NCBI GenBank assembly: GCA_023475025.1
Contig: JAMCWB010000045.1
Coordinates: forward strand, 1-49,922
Direction of reading: 5' to 3'
Length of the DNA: 49,922 bases
Origin: Gammaproteobacteria bacterium
GTDB taxonomy: Bacteria; Pseudomonadota; Gammaproteobacteria; Pseudomonadales; Pseudomonadaceae
Shown: piece by piece, positions 10,596 to 20,443 of the stretch
Layout of the letters: each line of letters starts with the position of its first letter
Numbering within the stretch: position 1 is the first letter of the stretch
Notes under the pieces: model-generated
What the model was told of the DNA's origin: nothing
Database searches by the model: none
Seen by the model: the letters and a program-made list of their open reading frames with translations, nothing else
Position numbers and translations under genes: made by a program

Positions 10596-12983
10596 TCAAT
10601 CTCGTACAGGGGGTGGAGCAATCACTTCGCGACTGCCGTTGGTGTTCATAGAGGTTACGACACCGGCCATCTCCATTGATTCAATCATGCGCGCGGCGCG
10701 GTTGTAGCCAATCTTGAGTTTGCGCTGCACCGCAGAAATCGAGGCTCGACGACTCTCGGTAACAAAACGTACCGCTTCGTCATACAAAGGGTCATCCTCC
10801 TCGTCACCACTGCCGCCGCTGGTCGCGGGGTCAATACCCGGAATCGCCTCATCAACGCCATCGACAATATCCTGGATATAGTCCGGCTCACCCCGCTGTT
10901 TCCATTCATCAACCAGGCGATGGACCTCGTCATCCGAGACAAAGGCGCCATGCACCCGCACCGGCAGACTGGTGCCCGGCGGCATGAACAGCATGTCACC
11001 GTGGCCCAGCAACTGCTCGGCGCCACCCTGGTCAAGAATGGTGCGCGAATCGATCTTGCTGGATACCTGGAAGGCCATACGCGTCGGGATATTGGCCTTG
11101 ATCAGGCCGGTAATCACATCCACTGACGGTCGCTGGGTTGCCAGGATCAGGTGAATACCCGCAGCCCGCGCTTTCTGCGCAATGCGCGCAATCAGCTCTT
11201 CGACCTTTTTGCCGACAATCATCATCATGTCGGCAAACTCATCGATTACCACCACAATGATCGGCAGGGTTTCCAGCTTGGGTGGCTCGTCTTCCGGCGA
11301 TTCACGGCGGAACAAGGGGTCATTCAAGGGCTCGCCGGCTTTCTCGGCATCGCGCACCTTGCGGTTGAAGCCGGCCAGGTTACGCACACCCATGGCTGCC
11401 ATCAGCTTGTAGCGGCGCTCCATCTCAGCGACACACCAGCGCAAGGCATTGGCCGCCTCCTTCATATCGGTCACCACCGGCGCCAGCAGGTGCGGAATGC
11501 CTTCGTAGATCGACAGTTCAAGCATTTTCGGGTCGATCATGATCAGGCGAACTTCGTCCGGCCCGGCCTTGAACAGGATCGACAGCAACATGGCGTTAAC
11601 GCCCACCGACTTACCCGAGCCTGTAGTACCGGCCACCAGCAAGTGCGGCATCTTGGCCAGATCAGCCATCACCGGGTGCCCGCCAATATCGTGCCCCAGC
11701 GCCAGGGTCACCGGTGAAGAGGCCTCGTCGAATTCGCGGGTTTGCAGCACCTCGGACAGGCGCACAATCTCGCGATCCTCGTTGGGAATCTCGATACCCA
11801 CCGTAGTCTTGCCCGGAATCACCTCGACTACCCGTACACTGATTACCGCCAGTGAGCGCGCCAGATCCTTGGCCAGGTTGGAGATCTTGCTGACCTTTAC
11901 GCCAGGCGCCGGCTGGATTTCGAACCGGGTAATCACCGGACCAGGCTGCACCTTCTCGACCACAGCCTCGACACCGAAATCCTTCAGCTTGATTTCCAGC
12001 AGCCGCGACATGCCCTCCAGCGATTCAGCAGAGAAGCCCTTGGTCTTTTTCTGCGGCGCATCCAGCAGGCCTATCGGCGGCAGCGAGCCCGGCTCAACTC
12101 CCGCGAACAGGCTGGTTTGCTTCTCTTTCTGGGTACGCACGCTGGCTTCCGCGGGCTTGCTGTCCGGCGGCACAATTTCTGGTGCCTTGCGATTCTCCTG
12201 CTCGGCACGGTGTCGGGCCAGGGCTTCCTGCCGTTGGGCCCGCGAGGCTTCCGCCTGGCGTTTGGATTCGGCACTCTCGACCGGCTCGCGCCGGGCTGTT
12301 GTCGGTGCAGCAGCCACCTTGCGCCGCTCGCGACGCGCCAGCCAGGCCGCCCAGCCACGGCGCAGCAAGTCACCCAGATCAAGCACAATGCGCCCGGTCA
12401 GGTCCATCACCTTGAACCAGGACAGGTTGGTAAAAATAGTCAGGCCAAACAGGAACAGCGTCAGGTACAGCAAGGTACTACCCTGCATGTTCAAGACCGG
12501 GTAGCTCAGCTGACGCAGCAACTCACCGAGAATACCGCCCGCGCCTGCCCCATCAGGAAAGCTGGTGGGTGCAGTGCCATGCAAGGCTGCCAGCGCAGTA
12601 CCAGCCAGCAGGGTCAGCACAAAGCCAATCAACCGCCATGAAAACAGCCACCCATTCCATACCAGAGGCTGATGCCGACGGCGAAACATTTGCCAGACCT
12701 TGACCGCAACAATCAACGGAAACAGAAAAGCCAGATAGCCCAGCGATAACAGCAGAATATCTGCAATCCAGGAGCCCATGCGCCCACCCGCATTCTGCAC
12801 CTGGCTGACATCACCACTTCGCGTCCAACCGGGATCTTCCGGGCTGTAGGTAAACAGCGTCATGCTCAGATAGATGCACAACGCTATCATCGCCAGCAAG
12901 GCACCCTCACGCAGACGCAGGCTGAGTTGCTCGCGCCAGGCCGGATGCGGCGGATTGGATTTGGCTGTCTGTGATGCTTTCAA
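10596..12983 (-). CDS. ftsK: DNA translocase FtsK
   Basis: A 795-residue septal DNA pump that clears and dimer-resolves chromosomes at division. The N-terminus has about four membrane helices (residues about 25-190), followed by a short charged linker rich in Arg, Glu, Gln and Lys (about 215-300) and the motor domain. Walker A is [12 protein letters not shown] and Walker B is [13 protein letters not shown]. The C-terminal gamma winged helix ([36 protein letters not shown]-type region) would read KOPS and contact XerD. The linker is far shorter than in E. coli, as is usual for Pseudomonas. The only start giving the full N-terminus is TTG at 12983, so the exact start is uncertain. Confidence 0.95.
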   Translation of the reverse strand: MKASQTAKSNPPHPAWREQLSLRLREGALLAMIALCIYLSMTLFTYSPEDPGWTRSGDVSQVQNAGGRMGSWIADILLLSLGYLAFLFPLIVAVKVWQMFRRRHQPLVWNGWLFSWRLIGFVLTLLAGTALAALHGTAPTSFPDGAGAGGILGELLRQLSYPVLNMQGSTLLYLTLFLFGLTIFTNLSWFKVMDLTGRIVLDLGDLLRRGWAAWLARRERRKVAAAPTTARREPVESAESKRQAEASRAQRQEALARHRAEQENRKAPEIVPPDSKPAEASVRTQKEKQTSLFAGVEPGSLPPIGLLDAPQKKTKGFSAESLEGMSRLLEIKLKDFGVEAVVEKVQPGPVITRFEIQPAPGVKVSKISNLAKDLARSLAVISVRVVEVIPGKTTVGIEIPNEDREIVRLSEVLQTREFDEASSPVTLALGHDIGGHPVMADLAKMPHLLVAGTTGSGKSVGVNAMLLSILFKAGPDEVRLIMIDPKMLELSIYEGIPHLLAPVVTDMKEAANALRWCVAEMERRYKLMAAMGVRNLAGFNRKVRDAEKAGEPLNDPLFRRESPEDEPPKLETLPIIVVVIDEFADMMMIVGKKVEELIARIAQKARAAGIHLILATQRPSVDVITGLIKANIPTRMAFQVSSKIDSRTILDQGGAEQLLGHGDMLFMPPGTSLPVRVHGAFVSDDEVHRLVDEWKQRGEPDYIQDIVDGVDEAIPGIDPATSGGSGDEEDDPLYDEAVRFVTESRRASISAVQRKLKIGYNRAARMIESMEMAGVVTSMNTNGSREVIAPPPVRD

Positions 12984-13148
12984 AACCTGATTCCCTGCCT
13001 TGGGTCAGTGGCTATTGTACGGCGACTCGGGTGAATTCTGCATGCATTGCTTGGCGCACGCACAGCCCAAAACTATTTATTTGCAAGACAATAACTTATA
13101 AGCTCTTCTTTATAAACCGTGCAACCCACCCTGGCAGCAGCAAAGCCC

Positions 13149-13853
13149 ATGTCCCGACAGCAAGTGCAGCGCCTGACCTGGCTCGACCCCGCCGATCTGC
13201 GCTTTCCGCCACCCGAGCGCGCCCTTGACGACCCCAACGGCCTGATCGCCCTGGGCGGTGATTTGCGCCCTCAGCGCCTGATCAACGCCTACCGCCAGGG
13301 TATCTTCCCCTGGTATCAGGATGACCAGCCACTGCTCTGGTGGTGTCCGGACCCGCGCACGGTAGTAACCCCTGACAGCCTGCATGTATCGCGTAGCATG
13401 CAGAAATTTCTGCGCAAGACCGATTTTCAGGTCACTTTTGACCAGGATTTCCCCGCGGTCATCCGCGCCTGCGCCGCCCCGCGCAGCTATGCCGACGATA
13501 CCTGGATCACCGATGATATGCAGGCGGCTTACATTGAACTCCACCAGCGCGGCATCGCCCACTCGGTTGAAGTCTGGCAGCAGGCAGAACTGGTCGGTGG
13601 ACTCTATGGTATCGCCCTGGGCCGGGTGTTTTTTGGTGAGTCCATGTTCAGCAGGCAGACCAACGCCTCAAAAACCGCCTTTATCCATCTGGTTCGCCAA
13701 CTGGGTGACTGGGGCTTTGCACTGATTGACTGCCAGATGCCAACCGACCACCTGTTCAGCCTGGGCGCCCAGTCCATGTCACGCCGGGATTTCCTGCAAC
13801 ACCTGGCCCAGCTGTGCCCGCCCGAAGCGCCCAGTGCCTGGCCGGCAACCTGA
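13149..13853 (+). CDS. aat: Leucyl/phenylalanyl-tRNA-protein transferase Aat
   Basis: A 234-residue N-degron enzyme that adds Leu or Phe to proteins with N-terminal Arg or Lys, marking them for ClpAP. Family motifs: [21 protein letters not shown] near the N-terminus, [62 protein letters not shown], and [15 protein letters not shown]. The ATG at 13149 gives the usual short leader before RLTWL; a GTG at 13119 is also in frame. It is divergent from ftsK. In P. aeruginosa trxB separates these two genes; here it is absent. Confidence 0.95.
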   Translation: MSRQQVQRLTWLDPADLRFPPPERALDDPNGLIALGGDLRPQRLINAYRQGIFPWYQDDQPLLWWCPDPRTVVTPDSLHVSRSMQKFLRKTDFQVTFDQDFPAVIRACAAPRSYADDTWITDDMQAAYIELHQRGIAHSVEVWQQAELVGGLYGIALGRVFFGESMFSRQTNASKTAFIHLVRQLGDWGFALIDCQMPTDHLFSLGAQSMSRRDFLQHLAQLCPPEAPSAWPAT

Positions 13854-13936
13854 GCACAAAAAGCCGCCCGAACTTTGTCATCCCCCGCCAGCCAGCTCTA
13901 TACTGATGCGACATCCTTATCAACGCCCGACGCATC

Positions 13937-14641
13937 ATGACCAACCTGGCCCAGCTCAAGTTCTTTGCTACCCAGCCGCATACCTGCAGCTACCTGCCGG
14001 ATGAGCGGGCAACGACCCTGTTCCTTGACCCACAGCAACCCATTGATCTGGGCACCTACAGCCGGCTGTCCGACCTTGGCTTCCGACGCAGCGGAGACCA
14101 CCTCTACCGCCCCCACTGCGAGCACTGCAATGCCTGCATTCCGGTGCGTATACCGGTCGCGCGTTTTACCCCCAACAAACAGCAAAAACGCATTCTGCGA
14201 CGCAACCAGGATGTTAACATCAGTGAGCACCCGGCGACATTCAATGCCGAGCACTATGCCCTGTTCGCCCGTTACATCGAGCAGCGACACGCCGACGGCG
14301 ATATGTACCCGCCAAGCCAGGAACAGTTCGAATCCTTTCTCGCCCGCGAACACAGCTTTACCCGTTTTTTTGAATACCGGCTGCAGGACGAACTGCTGGC
14401 CGTCGCCGTCACCGACATCATGGAAAATGGCCTCTCGGCGGTCTATACCTTTTTCGCGCCGGAACAGGAACGGCGCAGCCTCGGACGCTTTGCCATTCTC
14501 TGGCAGATCGAGGAAGCCCGCCGGCGAGGCCTGCCCGCGCTCTATCTCGGCTACTGGATCAAGGCCTGCCGCAAGATGAACTACAAAACCGAATACCGCC
14601 CCCTGGAGATGCTGGTCAATCAGCGCTGGATCGCCATTTAA
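13937..14641 (+). CDS. bpt: Aspartate/glutamate leucyltransferase Bpt (Ate)
   Basis: A 234-residue arginyltransferase-related enzyme that adds Leu to N-terminal Asp or Glu, the second arm of the bacterial N-degron pathway begun by Aat next door. Conserved cysteines appear in [13 protein letters not shown] and in [14 protein letters not shown], followed by [14 protein letters not shown] and the acetyltransferase-like C-terminal half with [20 protein letters not shown]. Length is typical. It follows aat by 83 bases and precedes infA, matching the aat-bpt-infA order of Pseudomonas. Confidence 0.95.
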   Translation: MTNLAQLKFFATQPHTCSYLPDERATTLFLDPQQPIDLGTYSRLSDLGFRRSGDHLYRPHCEHCNACIPVRIPVARFTPNKQQKRILRRNQDVNISEHPATFNAEHYALFARYIEQRHADGDMYPPSQEQFESFLAREHSFTRFFEYRLQDELLAVAVTDIMENGLSAVYTFFAPEQERRSLGRFAILWQIEEARRRGLPALYLGYWIKACRKMNYKTEYRPLEMLVNQRWIAI

Positions 14642-14829
14642 CCCCTGGCAGCCCACTATCCCGCTATCAACGGCAGCGTGAATATAGATTAATTGGCGCT
14701 GAAACTTGGCGCTGGGCGGCTTTTCAGGCACAATTGCTCACCTTTTTCGCGGGCAAAGCCTGTCAACGGCCGCTTTGCTGGCCCTGATCAGCCCGCTACT
14801 TGATTGAATTGACGTGAGGTTTCTGCTTA

Positions 14830-15048
14830 ATGGCAAAAGAAGACAGCATTGAAATGGAAGGCACCATCATCGACACACTGCCGAACACCATGTTCCGTGT
14901 CGAACTGGAAAACGGCCATGTCGTGACTGCTCATATTTCCGGCAAAATGCGCAAGAACTACATCCGCATCCTGACCGGTGACAAGGTACGCGTTGAATTG
15001 ACACCCTACGACCTGACCAAGGGTCGCATTACCTACCGCGCCCGCTGA
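14830..15048 (+). CDS. infA: Translation initiation factor IF-1
   Basis: A 72-residue OB-fold protein that occupies the ribosomal A site during initiation. The sequence [45 protein letters not shown] and [11 protein letters not shown] matches the family end to end. The 188-base gap after bpt suggests its own promoter. A strong hairpin terminator lies 64 bases downstream. Confidence 0.98.
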   Translation: MAKEDSIEMEGTIIDTLPNTMFRVELENGHVVTAHISGKMRKNYIRILTGDKVRVELTPYDLTKGRITYRAR

Positions 15049-15112
15049 TCTGCCCTGCCTGCGGGCAGCCTGTCTGCCCTCTCCTGCACTGCCTCAACTG
15101 AATCCCGCGCAC

Positions 15113-15142
15113 AAAAAACCCGCTCAGCGGGAGCGGGTTTTT
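15113..15142. terminator. Bidirectional rho-independent terminator between infA and the acyl-CoA dehydrogenase gene
   Basis: AACCCGCTC and GAGCGGGTT pair across a five-base loop (AGCGG). A run of A precedes and a run of T follows the stem, so it can end transcripts from both converging genes. Confidence 0.9.
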
Positions 15143-15156
15143 CGTATCTCGCTGTC

Positions 15157-16371
15157 TTAGCGGCTCGGCGGCAACATGCGGCCCAGCTCGATCTTGCCGA
15201 TAGACGCACGATGCACTTCGTCCGGACCATCAGCCAGACGCAAGGTGCGCTGCATGGCATACATGTAGGCCAGCGGGAAATCTTCCGACACCCCGGCGCC
15301 ACCGTGCATCTGGATCGCCCGATCGATCACGCGCAGCGCGACGTTGGGAGCAACCACCTTGATCTGGGCAATCTCGCTCTTGGCGACCTTGTTACCCACG
15401 GTATCCATCATGTAAGCAGCATTCAGGGTCAACAGGCGAGCCTGGTTGATCTCGATACGAGAATCAGCGATGTGATCGATGTTGCCACCCAGACGGGCCA
15501 GCGGACGACCAAAGGCTTCACGCTCGGTAGAACGCTTGCACATCAGCTCCAGCGCACGCTCGGCACAGCCGATAGAGCGCATGCAGTGGTGAATACGACC
15601 TGGCCCGAGGCGACCCTGGGCAATTTCAAAACCACGGCCTTCACCCAGCAGTACGTTGCTGTAAGGCACGCGCACATTGTCAAAGCTGACTTCGGCATGG
15701 CCATGGGGTGCATCGTCATAGCCGAATACGGGCAGCGGGCGCTCAACTTTCAGGCCGGGGGTATCCATGGGCACCAGAATCATCGAGTGCTGCTGGTGAC
15801 GCGGCGCATCGGGATTGGTCAGGCCCATGAAGATCATGATCTTGCAGCGCGGGTCACAGGCACCTGAGGTCCACCACTTGCGACCATTGATCACCCATTC
15901 GTCACCTTCACGCACAGCGCGGGCCTGCATGTTGGTGGCATCGGAAGACGCCACACCCGGCTCGGTCATACCGAAGCAGGAGCGGATCTCGCCAGCCAGC
16001 AGTGGTTTGAGCCACTTCTCTTTATGCTCTTCGGTACCGTAACGCACCAGCACTTCCATATTGCCGGTATCCGGCGCGCTGCAGTTGAATACTTCGGAGC
16101 CGATATGCGAACGGCCCATCAGCTCGGCCAGCGGCGCGTACTCAACGTTGGTCAGGCCAGCGCCCAGCTCGGACTCAGGCAGGAACAGGTTCCACAGGCC
16201 AGCTGCCTTGGCCTTGGCCTTCAGTTCTTCGACAATAGCCGTGGGCTGCCAGCGGTCACCCTCGGCAACCTGCTGCTCAAACACATGTTCATTGGGGAAC
16301 ACATGCTCCTGCATGAACGCATCAACGCGCTCGCGCAATTCTTTAACTTTGGGGGAATATCCGAAATCCAT
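15157..16371 (-). CDS. Acyl-CoA dehydrogenase (ACAD10/11-like)
   Basis: A 404-residue FAD-dependent acyl-CoA dehydrogenase catalysing the first step of beta-oxidation. The helical N-terminal domain covers about 1-130, and the beta domain contains [30 protein letters not shown] and [25 protein letters not shown]. The C-terminal domain has [13 protein letters not shown] and [16 protein letters not shown], the region holding the catalytic acid in this branch. Overall layout matches medium- and long-chain ACAD10/11-like enzymes. Chain-length preference cannot be judged. It is divergent from a LysR gene across 166 bases, so that regulator is its probable controller. Confidence 0.9.
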   Translation of the reverse strand: MDFGYSPKVKELRERVDAFMQEHVFPNEHVFEQQVAEGDRWQPTAIVEELKAKAKAAGLWNLFLPESELGAGLTNVEYAPLAELMGRSHIGSEVFNCSAPDTGNMEVLVRYGTEEHKEKWLKPLLAGEIRSCFGMTEPGVASSDATNMQARAVREGDEWVINGRKWWTSGACDPRCKIMIFMGLTNPDAPRHQQHSMILVPMDTPGLKVERPLPVFGYDDAPHGHAEVSFDNVRVPYSNVLLGEGRGFEIAQGRLGPGRIHHCMRSIGCAERALELMCKRSTEREAFGRPLARLGGNIDHIADSRIEINQARLLTLNAAYMMDTVGNKVAKSEIAQIKVVAPNVALRVIDRAIQMHGGAGVSEDFPLAYMYAMQRTLRLADGPDEVHRASIGKIELGRMLPPSR

Positions 16372-16537
16372 GATGACCGCCTTTTTTGAGTATCGTGCAA
16401 ATGGTAAAACGTGTTTTTACACCGTCGTCAGAAACTCTAGATGAGGCGCCCCGATTTATCTAACCTATTTTTGGCGTGTATAAAGATTCATAAGCGATAT
16501 ATACTTGGCCACTTGCCACCCCGTTAAGGAAGTTGCG
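16372..16537. promoter_or_regulatory. Divergent promoter region between acyl-CoA dehydrogenase and LysR genes
   Basis: The AT-rich 166-base spacer must hold both promoters. A dyad GTATA (16478-16482), 17 bases, TATAC (16500-16504) is a candidate LysR-type operator. TAAGGA at 16525-16530 is the ribosome binding site of the lysR gene. No experimental site is known. Confidence 0.4.
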
Positions 16538-17485
16538 ATGAACCTCAGTAAAGTAGACCTCAACCTGTTTATTGTTTTTGATGCTATCTATACCGAGGCC
16601 AACCTGACGCGCGCTGGACAGATTGTCGGCATTACCCAACCAGCCGTCAGCAATGCCCTGGCCCGCCTGCGCGAAACCTTCAATGACCCGCTTTTCGTGC
16701 GCACAGCCCAGGGCATGGTGCCGACGCCGATGGCGCAGAACATCATTACGCCGGTGCGCAACGCCCTGCAATTATTGCGTGTGTCCGTTCAGGAAAGTCG
16801 CAGCTTTGTGCCTGAGCAAGCCACCAAAACCTACCGCATCAGCATGACCGACCTGACAGAGGCAGTGATCCTGCCCCACCTGGTCGCGCGTATCCGCCGC
16901 ATGGCGCCGGGCATCAACCTGGACAGTTTCCTGACCAAACGCCGGGAAACCACCAAGGAACTGGCCGCCGGCCGCCTTGACTTTGCCATTGACGCGCCCT
17001 TGAACACCGATACCCAGGTGCGTCACGTCAAGCTGTTCGAAGATCGCCATGTCTGTGTCATGCGCAAGGACCACCCACTGGCCAACAAAGACAGCATCAG
17101 CCTGGATGACTACCTGGCTCAATCGCACATCCATATTTCCAGCCGCCGCAACGGCCTCGGCCATGTCGACCTGGCCTTGGGTAAAATGGGCCTGCAACGG
17201 CGCGTCATGCTGCGTTCACAGCACTACCAGATGGCACCGCTGGTATTGGAGTCCACAGACATGGTAATGACCGTGCATGAGCGTTTTGCCCGCCGGCATA
17301 ACCTGCATTGGGTCAGTCTGCCGATATCCGATGTCCCGGCCATTGAAACCCACCTGTTCTGGCACGAAAGTACCGACCAGGACCCGGCCAACCGCTGGAT
17401 GCGCGAGCAGATCATCGAACTGTCGCAACAGGTACAGCGCACCAGCATGCGCGAACAGGAAGCCGCTGCAAACAGCAAACACTGA
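16538..17485 (+). CDS. LysR family transcriptional regulator
   Basis: A 315-residue LysR-type regulator. The winged helix-turn-helix occupies about residues 5-64 (LNLFIVFDAIYTEANLTRAG, ITQPAVSNALARLRETF, DPLFVRT), followed by the linker helix and a periplasmic-binding-like effector domain from about residue 92. The ATG at 16538 is preceded by TAAGGA at seven bases and gives the canonical N-terminus; an upstream in-frame start would add twelve atypical residues. Divergent orientation suggests that it controls the acyl-CoA dehydrogenase gene and itself. The ligand is not predictable, but a fatty acyl or acyl-CoA metabolite is a reasonable guess. Confidence 0.9.
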   Translation: MNLSKVDLNLFIVFDAIYTEANLTRAGQIVGITQPAVSNALARLRETFNDPLFVRTAQGMVPTPMAQNIITPVRNALQLLRVSVQESRSFVPEQATKTYRISMTDLTEAVILPHLVARIRRMAPGINLDSFLTKRRETTKELAAGRLDFAIDAPLNTDTQVRHVKLFEDRHVCVMRKDHPLANKDSISLDDYLAQSHIHISSRRNGLGHVDLALGKMGLQRRVMLRSQHYQMAPLVLESTDMVMTVHERFARRHNLHWVSLPISDVPAIETHLFWHESTDQDPANRWMREQIIELSQQVQRTSMREQEAAANSKH

Positions 17486-17522
17486 GGCTGCACAGATACT
17501 TCAGCAGCTGTCAGCCTGCCAG

Positions 17523-17540
17523 GGGCCGCTTTCGCGGCCC
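17523..17540. terminator. Terminator-like hairpin between convergent lysR and DAHP synthase genes
   Basis: GGGCCGC and GCGGCCC pair across TTTC. It lies between two converging stop codons. There is no clear T run, so it may only be a weak or rho-assisted end signal. Confidence 0.45.
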
Positions 17541-17548
17541 ATTGCCAT

Positions 17549-18619
17549 CTACCCCGCCAACTGTCTGATCAATCTCGCGGTATCCTCCCAGCCCAGACAG
17601 GGATCAGTCAGCGAACAGCCGAAGATCAACGCATCGCCGTCGTTCTGCCGCCCCGGCTGCAGAAAACTCTCCAGCATCAAACCGCGAATCGCCGTATTGC
17701 CCGCACGACGCTGGGCAACCACCTGCGCGGCAATGTCCAGCTGCCGTTGATGCTGCTTCTGCGCATTGTCATGACTGCAGTCGACCATGATGGCAGGATT
17801 TGCCCCGGCTGACGCCAGTGCACTAGCCGCTGCATTGAGGCTGTCAGCATCGTAATTGGTAATCCCGCGACCGCCCCGCAACACCAGATGCGTATCCGGA
17901 TTCCCCGGCGTCTGCAGCATGGCTGGCATGCCCTGCTCGCACAGCCCGAGGTGATGATGACTGTGCGCCGCGGACTGCATGGCATGGATCGCTGTCTGCA
18001 CGCTGCCGTCCGTACCATTCTTGAAACCGGTCGGCATCGGCAAGCCACTGACCATCTCGCGATGAATCTGCGACTCTGTGGTGCGCGCACCGACCGCCGT
18101 CCAGCTGACCAGGTCATCCAGGTAATGCATGGCCAGCGGATTGAGCGCCTCTGTGGCCACCGGCAAGCCCATGGCCGCCAGTTCCAGCATCAGCTGCCGT
18201 GAACGCCGCACCCCCTGAGCCATATCACCGCTGCCGTTGCGTTGCGGATCGTAGAGCAGCCCTTTCCAGCCAACGGTGGTGCGCGGCTTTTCCACATAGG
18301 CACGCATCACCAGCAGCAGCTCATCACTGACATCTTGCGCCAGCAGCGCCAGGCGCTCGGCGTAGGTCAACGCAGCCTGCTCATCGTGAATCGAACAGGG
18401 CCCGACCACCAGCAGCAGGCGATTATCCCGCCCATGCAAGGTATCGCGCACCTGCTGGCGCTGCTGGCAAATCTGTTCAGCCAGCGCCGGCATCAAGGGC
18501 AGCAGTTTGCGTATCTGGGCAACGCTGGGCAATGGCTGGCTGGTACGCGTCGGTTCCGCTACTGTCTGGGCCGCACTGGCGCCATGGGCTTGCAGTACTG
18601 TCGCAGTTGTTGCTGTCAT
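17549..18619 (-). CDS. 3-deoxy-7-phosphoheptulonate (DAHP) synthase, class I
   Basis: A 356-residue enzyme condensing phosphoenolpyruvate and erythrose 4-phosphate, the entry to the shikimate pathway. Class I alpha (AroF/G/H) motifs: LLLVVGPCSIHDEQAAL, MRAYVEKPRTTVGWKGLLYDP, GLPVATEALNPLA, WTAVGARTTESQIHREMVSGLP, GFKNGTDGS, HLVLRGGRGITNYD, MVDCSHDNAQK, and GLMLESFLQPGRQ. Which aromatic amino acid inhibits the enzyme cannot be told from the sequence. The gene follows an aromatic-rich leader peptide and a terminator hairpin, so transcription is very probably controlled by attenuation. The ATG at 18619 lies 27 bases beyond the terminator. Confidence 0.95.
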   Translation of the reverse strand: MTATTATVLQAHGASAAQTVAEPTRTSQPLPSVAQIRKLLPLMPALAEQICQQRQQVRDTLHGRDNRLLLVVGPCSIHDEQAALTYAERLALLAQDVSDELLLVMRAYVEKPRTTVGWKGLLYDPQRNGSGDMAQGVRRSRQLMLELAAMGLPVATEALNPLAMHYLDDLVSWTAVGARTTESQIHREMVSGLPMPTGFKNGTDGSVQTAIHAMQSAAHSHHHLGLCEQGMPAMLQTPGNPDTHLVLRGGRGITNYDADSLNAAASALASAGANPAIMVDCSHDNAQKQHQRQLDIAAQVVAQRRAGNTAIRGLMLESFLQPGRQNDGDALIFGCSLTDPCLGWEDTARLIRQLAG

Positions 18620-18645
18620 CGGTATTTTCCTTGGGTCCGAACATG

Positions 18646-18680
18646 AAAAAGCCCCGGCTGGGCTACCAGTCGGGGCTTTT
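18646..18680 (-). terminator. Attenuator terminator ahead of DAHP synthase
   Basis: In transcript sense, AAAAGCCCCG pairs with CGGGGCTTTTT around an inner CTGG/CCAG stem, followed by a U run: a classic intrinsic terminator. It lies between the leader peptide and the structural gene, so it must be read through for the enzyme to be made. Confidence 0.88.
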
Positions 18681-18688
18681 CACTCCGG

Positions 18689-18729
18689 TGGCAGCCTGGT
18701 AAGTCCGGGCTGCCATCCTGTTAAACAGG
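18689..18729 (-). promoter_or_regulatory. Attenuator hairpins preceding the terminator (pause and anti-terminator candidates)
   Basis: Just after the leader stop codon the transcript can form CCTGTT-T-AACAGG (18717-18729) and then TGGCAGCC/GGCTGCCA (18689-18715). TACCAG within the second hairpin is complementary to CTGGTA in the left arm of the terminator, so an alternative anti-terminator fold is possible. GGCCGCCTG near the end of the leader coding sequence can pair with CAGGCTGCC with one mismatch, giving the usual mutually exclusive segments of an attenuator. Confidence 0.7.
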
Positions 18730-18730
18730 G

Positions 18731-18865
18731 TTAACTAAAACACAGGCGGCCCGAACTCTGGCGATAATAAAAGCCAAAGCCAAACCAGGCCCACAGCGCA
18801 GCCACTGCCACCGGTTGCATCCGGGCAAGTGATTCTGGGCGAGTGTCGGGCTGTGTCGTCGTCAT
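18731..18865 (-). CDS. Aromatic-amino-acid-rich leader peptide of the DAHP synthase attenuator
   Basis: A 44-codon frame from ATG 18865 to TAA 18731 encodes a peptide whose residues 25-34 are WAWFGFGFYY: two Trp, three Phe and two Tyr within ten codons. It is followed at once by three hairpins, the last an intrinsic terminator. This is the layout of ribosome-mediated attenuation, where stalling at the aromatic codons favours read-through. Alternative starts in frame are ATG 18874 (three codons earlier) and ATG 18820 (29 codons); a possible promoter (TTGCAG, 16 bases, TATTAT at 18873-18878) would place transcription start close to 18866 and so favour the shorter ones. No strong Shine-Dalgarno decides it. 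Having all three aromatic residues suggests response to general aromatic shortage. Confidence 0.75.
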   Translation of the reverse strand: MTTTQPDTRPESLARMQPVAVAALWAWFGFGFYYRQSSGRLCFS

Positions 18866-18880
18866 GTGTTCCATAATAAC

Positions 18881-19184
18881 CCGATCAGGCGATCCTGCAA
18901 GCCCTTTGCGACCAGGTTATCCAGCCGTTGCGACAGATGACTGAAAGCATCCAGCAGGTCATCGATTAGCCGTGAAGGCCGCTTTCGTGTATGGTTGTTA
19001 GTGACTATTCGCGGTCATGACGCTGTTGCTACAGCGCACATCACGCTTTTCTTCAGGGGTTCGGTTGATTCGGCCCGCTGACTGATCCAATGCTTTTCAG
19101 CCAGTCTCGCACGCCACCGCCACCCTGTTATTGCCTATAACGGCAACGCGCATGATCCCATTCGCCATCCTCTGGAGGCACCAC
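18881..19184. other. Intergenic region upstream of the ATP-grasp gene
   Basis: No credible gene is seen. The region holds the far upstream part of the DAHP synthase leader and the promoter of the ATP-grasp operon. Small dyads are CGCTGT-TGCT-ACAGCG (19021-19036) and TTGCC-TATAAC-GGCAA (19131-19146), the latter containing a possible -10 box. CTGGAGG at 19172-19178 is the ribosome binding site of the next gene. Confidence 0.5.
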
Positions 19185-20411
19185 ATGCAAAAAGATTCCA
19201 ACAAGGGCTTCATCGCCCTCCTCGGCTGGGCGCCCAACGCCGTTGAAGCCGCCGAAAAATTCGATCGTCGTTACGTCGTCGTCGCCCCGGACTGGGCGCA
19301 AGAGTATTGCGAAAACCACAAGATCCCCTACGTGCCGTGGAACTTTGAGCGCCTGAACGACCGCTCGATGGAAATCGCCCAGACCCTGAAAGACATGGGT
19401 GTTGATGTCGCCATCCCGCTGTTCGAGGAAACCGTCGAGTGGGCCGGTGCGATCAATTCGGTACTGCTGGACAACCCGCGTCTGCTGGGTCACTCCATGC
19501 TGATGCGTGACAAATCGCTGATGAAACGCCGTGCCCAGCTGGGTGGTATCCGCGTAGGTATTTTCGAGGAAGCCCATGACCGGGAAGACGTCATCCGCTT
19601 CCTCAAGCGCGTCAACCAGACCCTGCTGAAACTGGACGGCGACCCGAATGACCCGATCCACTTCAAGGCCTTTGATAAAGCGGGCTGCCTGGGTCATCGA
19701 GTCATCCGCACCCCGGACGATGTCGATGGTATTCCGGATGATGAGTTTCCCGCCTTGATGGAGTCGCACCTCGATGGCTGGGAGTTTGCCGTCGAAGCCT
19801 GGGTGCACAATGGCAAGATCTGTTTCCTGAACATTTCCGAGTACGTCACCCTGGGTTATTCAGTGCACGTCCCGGCAACCCCGGAACTGGAGAAATACCG
19901 CCCGCAGATCACCGAGCAGATCAACAAACTGATCAAGACCTTCGATATCGAATTCGGCATGATCCATCCGGAGTACTTTGTCACCAGCGATGGTGAAATG
20001 TACTTTGGCGAAGTCGCCTACCGGCCGCCAGGCTTCAAGGTGTTCGAATTGCTCGAGCGGGTATACCCCGGCTTCAATGCCTATCAGGCGACCTTCCTGG
20101 TGTTTGACCCCAAGAGCACCGAAGAGGAAATCAAGGCCTACTTCCCGAAGGAAGTGGAAGATGCCACCGGCTATGCCGGCTGCTTTGGTGTCTACCCCCG
20201 TCGCCGGGTGGTCAGCAAGCTGGAAATCCCGGAAGAGACCGAAGACCACCCCTACTTCGAGTCACATGAACTGACCGCGCCGATGGAAGAGATAGTCACA
20301 AAACGCACAGCCTTTGGCACCCATTGGGGCCTGGTGTACTTCGTAGGTGATGATCCGCACCAGCTGCACGACCTGCTCAAGCGTCAGGAAGAGCTCGACT
20401 ATTATGTATAA
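19185..20411 (+). CDS. ATP-grasp ligase, partner of a papain-like protein
   Basis: A 408-residue ATP-grasp enzyme of unassigned substrate. The ATG at 19185 follows CTGGAGG at a good distance. The N-terminal pre-ATP-grasp fold covers about 1-105. The nucleotide-binding lysines are probably in MRDKSLMKRRAQLGGI (near 110) and HFKAFDKAGCLGHR (near 161). The metal and phosphate site is visible as EFGMIHPEYFV (256-266) and FGEVAYRPPG (274-283), equivalent to the E-x-N-x-R motif. Such enzymes join a carboxylate to an amine or thiol through an acyl phosphate. It lies 32 bases before a large protein with papain-like motifs and probably shares its transcript, so a ligase plus amidase/peptidase system making or trimming a peptide-like product is inferred. 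No carbamoyl-phosphate or biotin carboxylase features are present. Confidence 0.75.
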   Translation: MQKDSNKGFIALLGWAPNAVEAAEKFDRRYVVVAPDWAQEYCENHKIPYVPWNFERLNDRSMEIAQTLKDMGVDVAIPLFEETVEWAGAINSVLLDNPRLLGHSMLMRDKSLMKRRAQLGGIRVGIFEEAHDREDVIRFLKRVNQTLLKLDGDPNDPIHFKAFDKAGCLGHRVIRTPDDVDGIPDDEFPALMESHLDGWEFAVEAWVHNGKICFLNISEYVTLGYSVHVPATPELEKYRPQITEQINKLIKTFDIEFGMIHPEYFVTSDGEMYFGEVAYRPPGFKVFELLERVYPGFNAYQATFLVFDPKSTEEEIKAYFPKEVEDATGYAGCFGVYPRRRVVSKLEIPEETEDHPYFESHELTAPMEEIVTKRTAFGTHWGLVYFVGDDPHQLHDLLKRQEELDYYV

Positions 20412-20443
20412 TGGTCAGCACATAAGCCTGAACCGGAGTGTGT

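Noticed and set aside
18646-18865. T-box or riboswitch ahead of DAHP synthase
   Set aside because: No T-box sequence or metabolite aptamer was recognised. The aromatic codon run and terminator explain the region.
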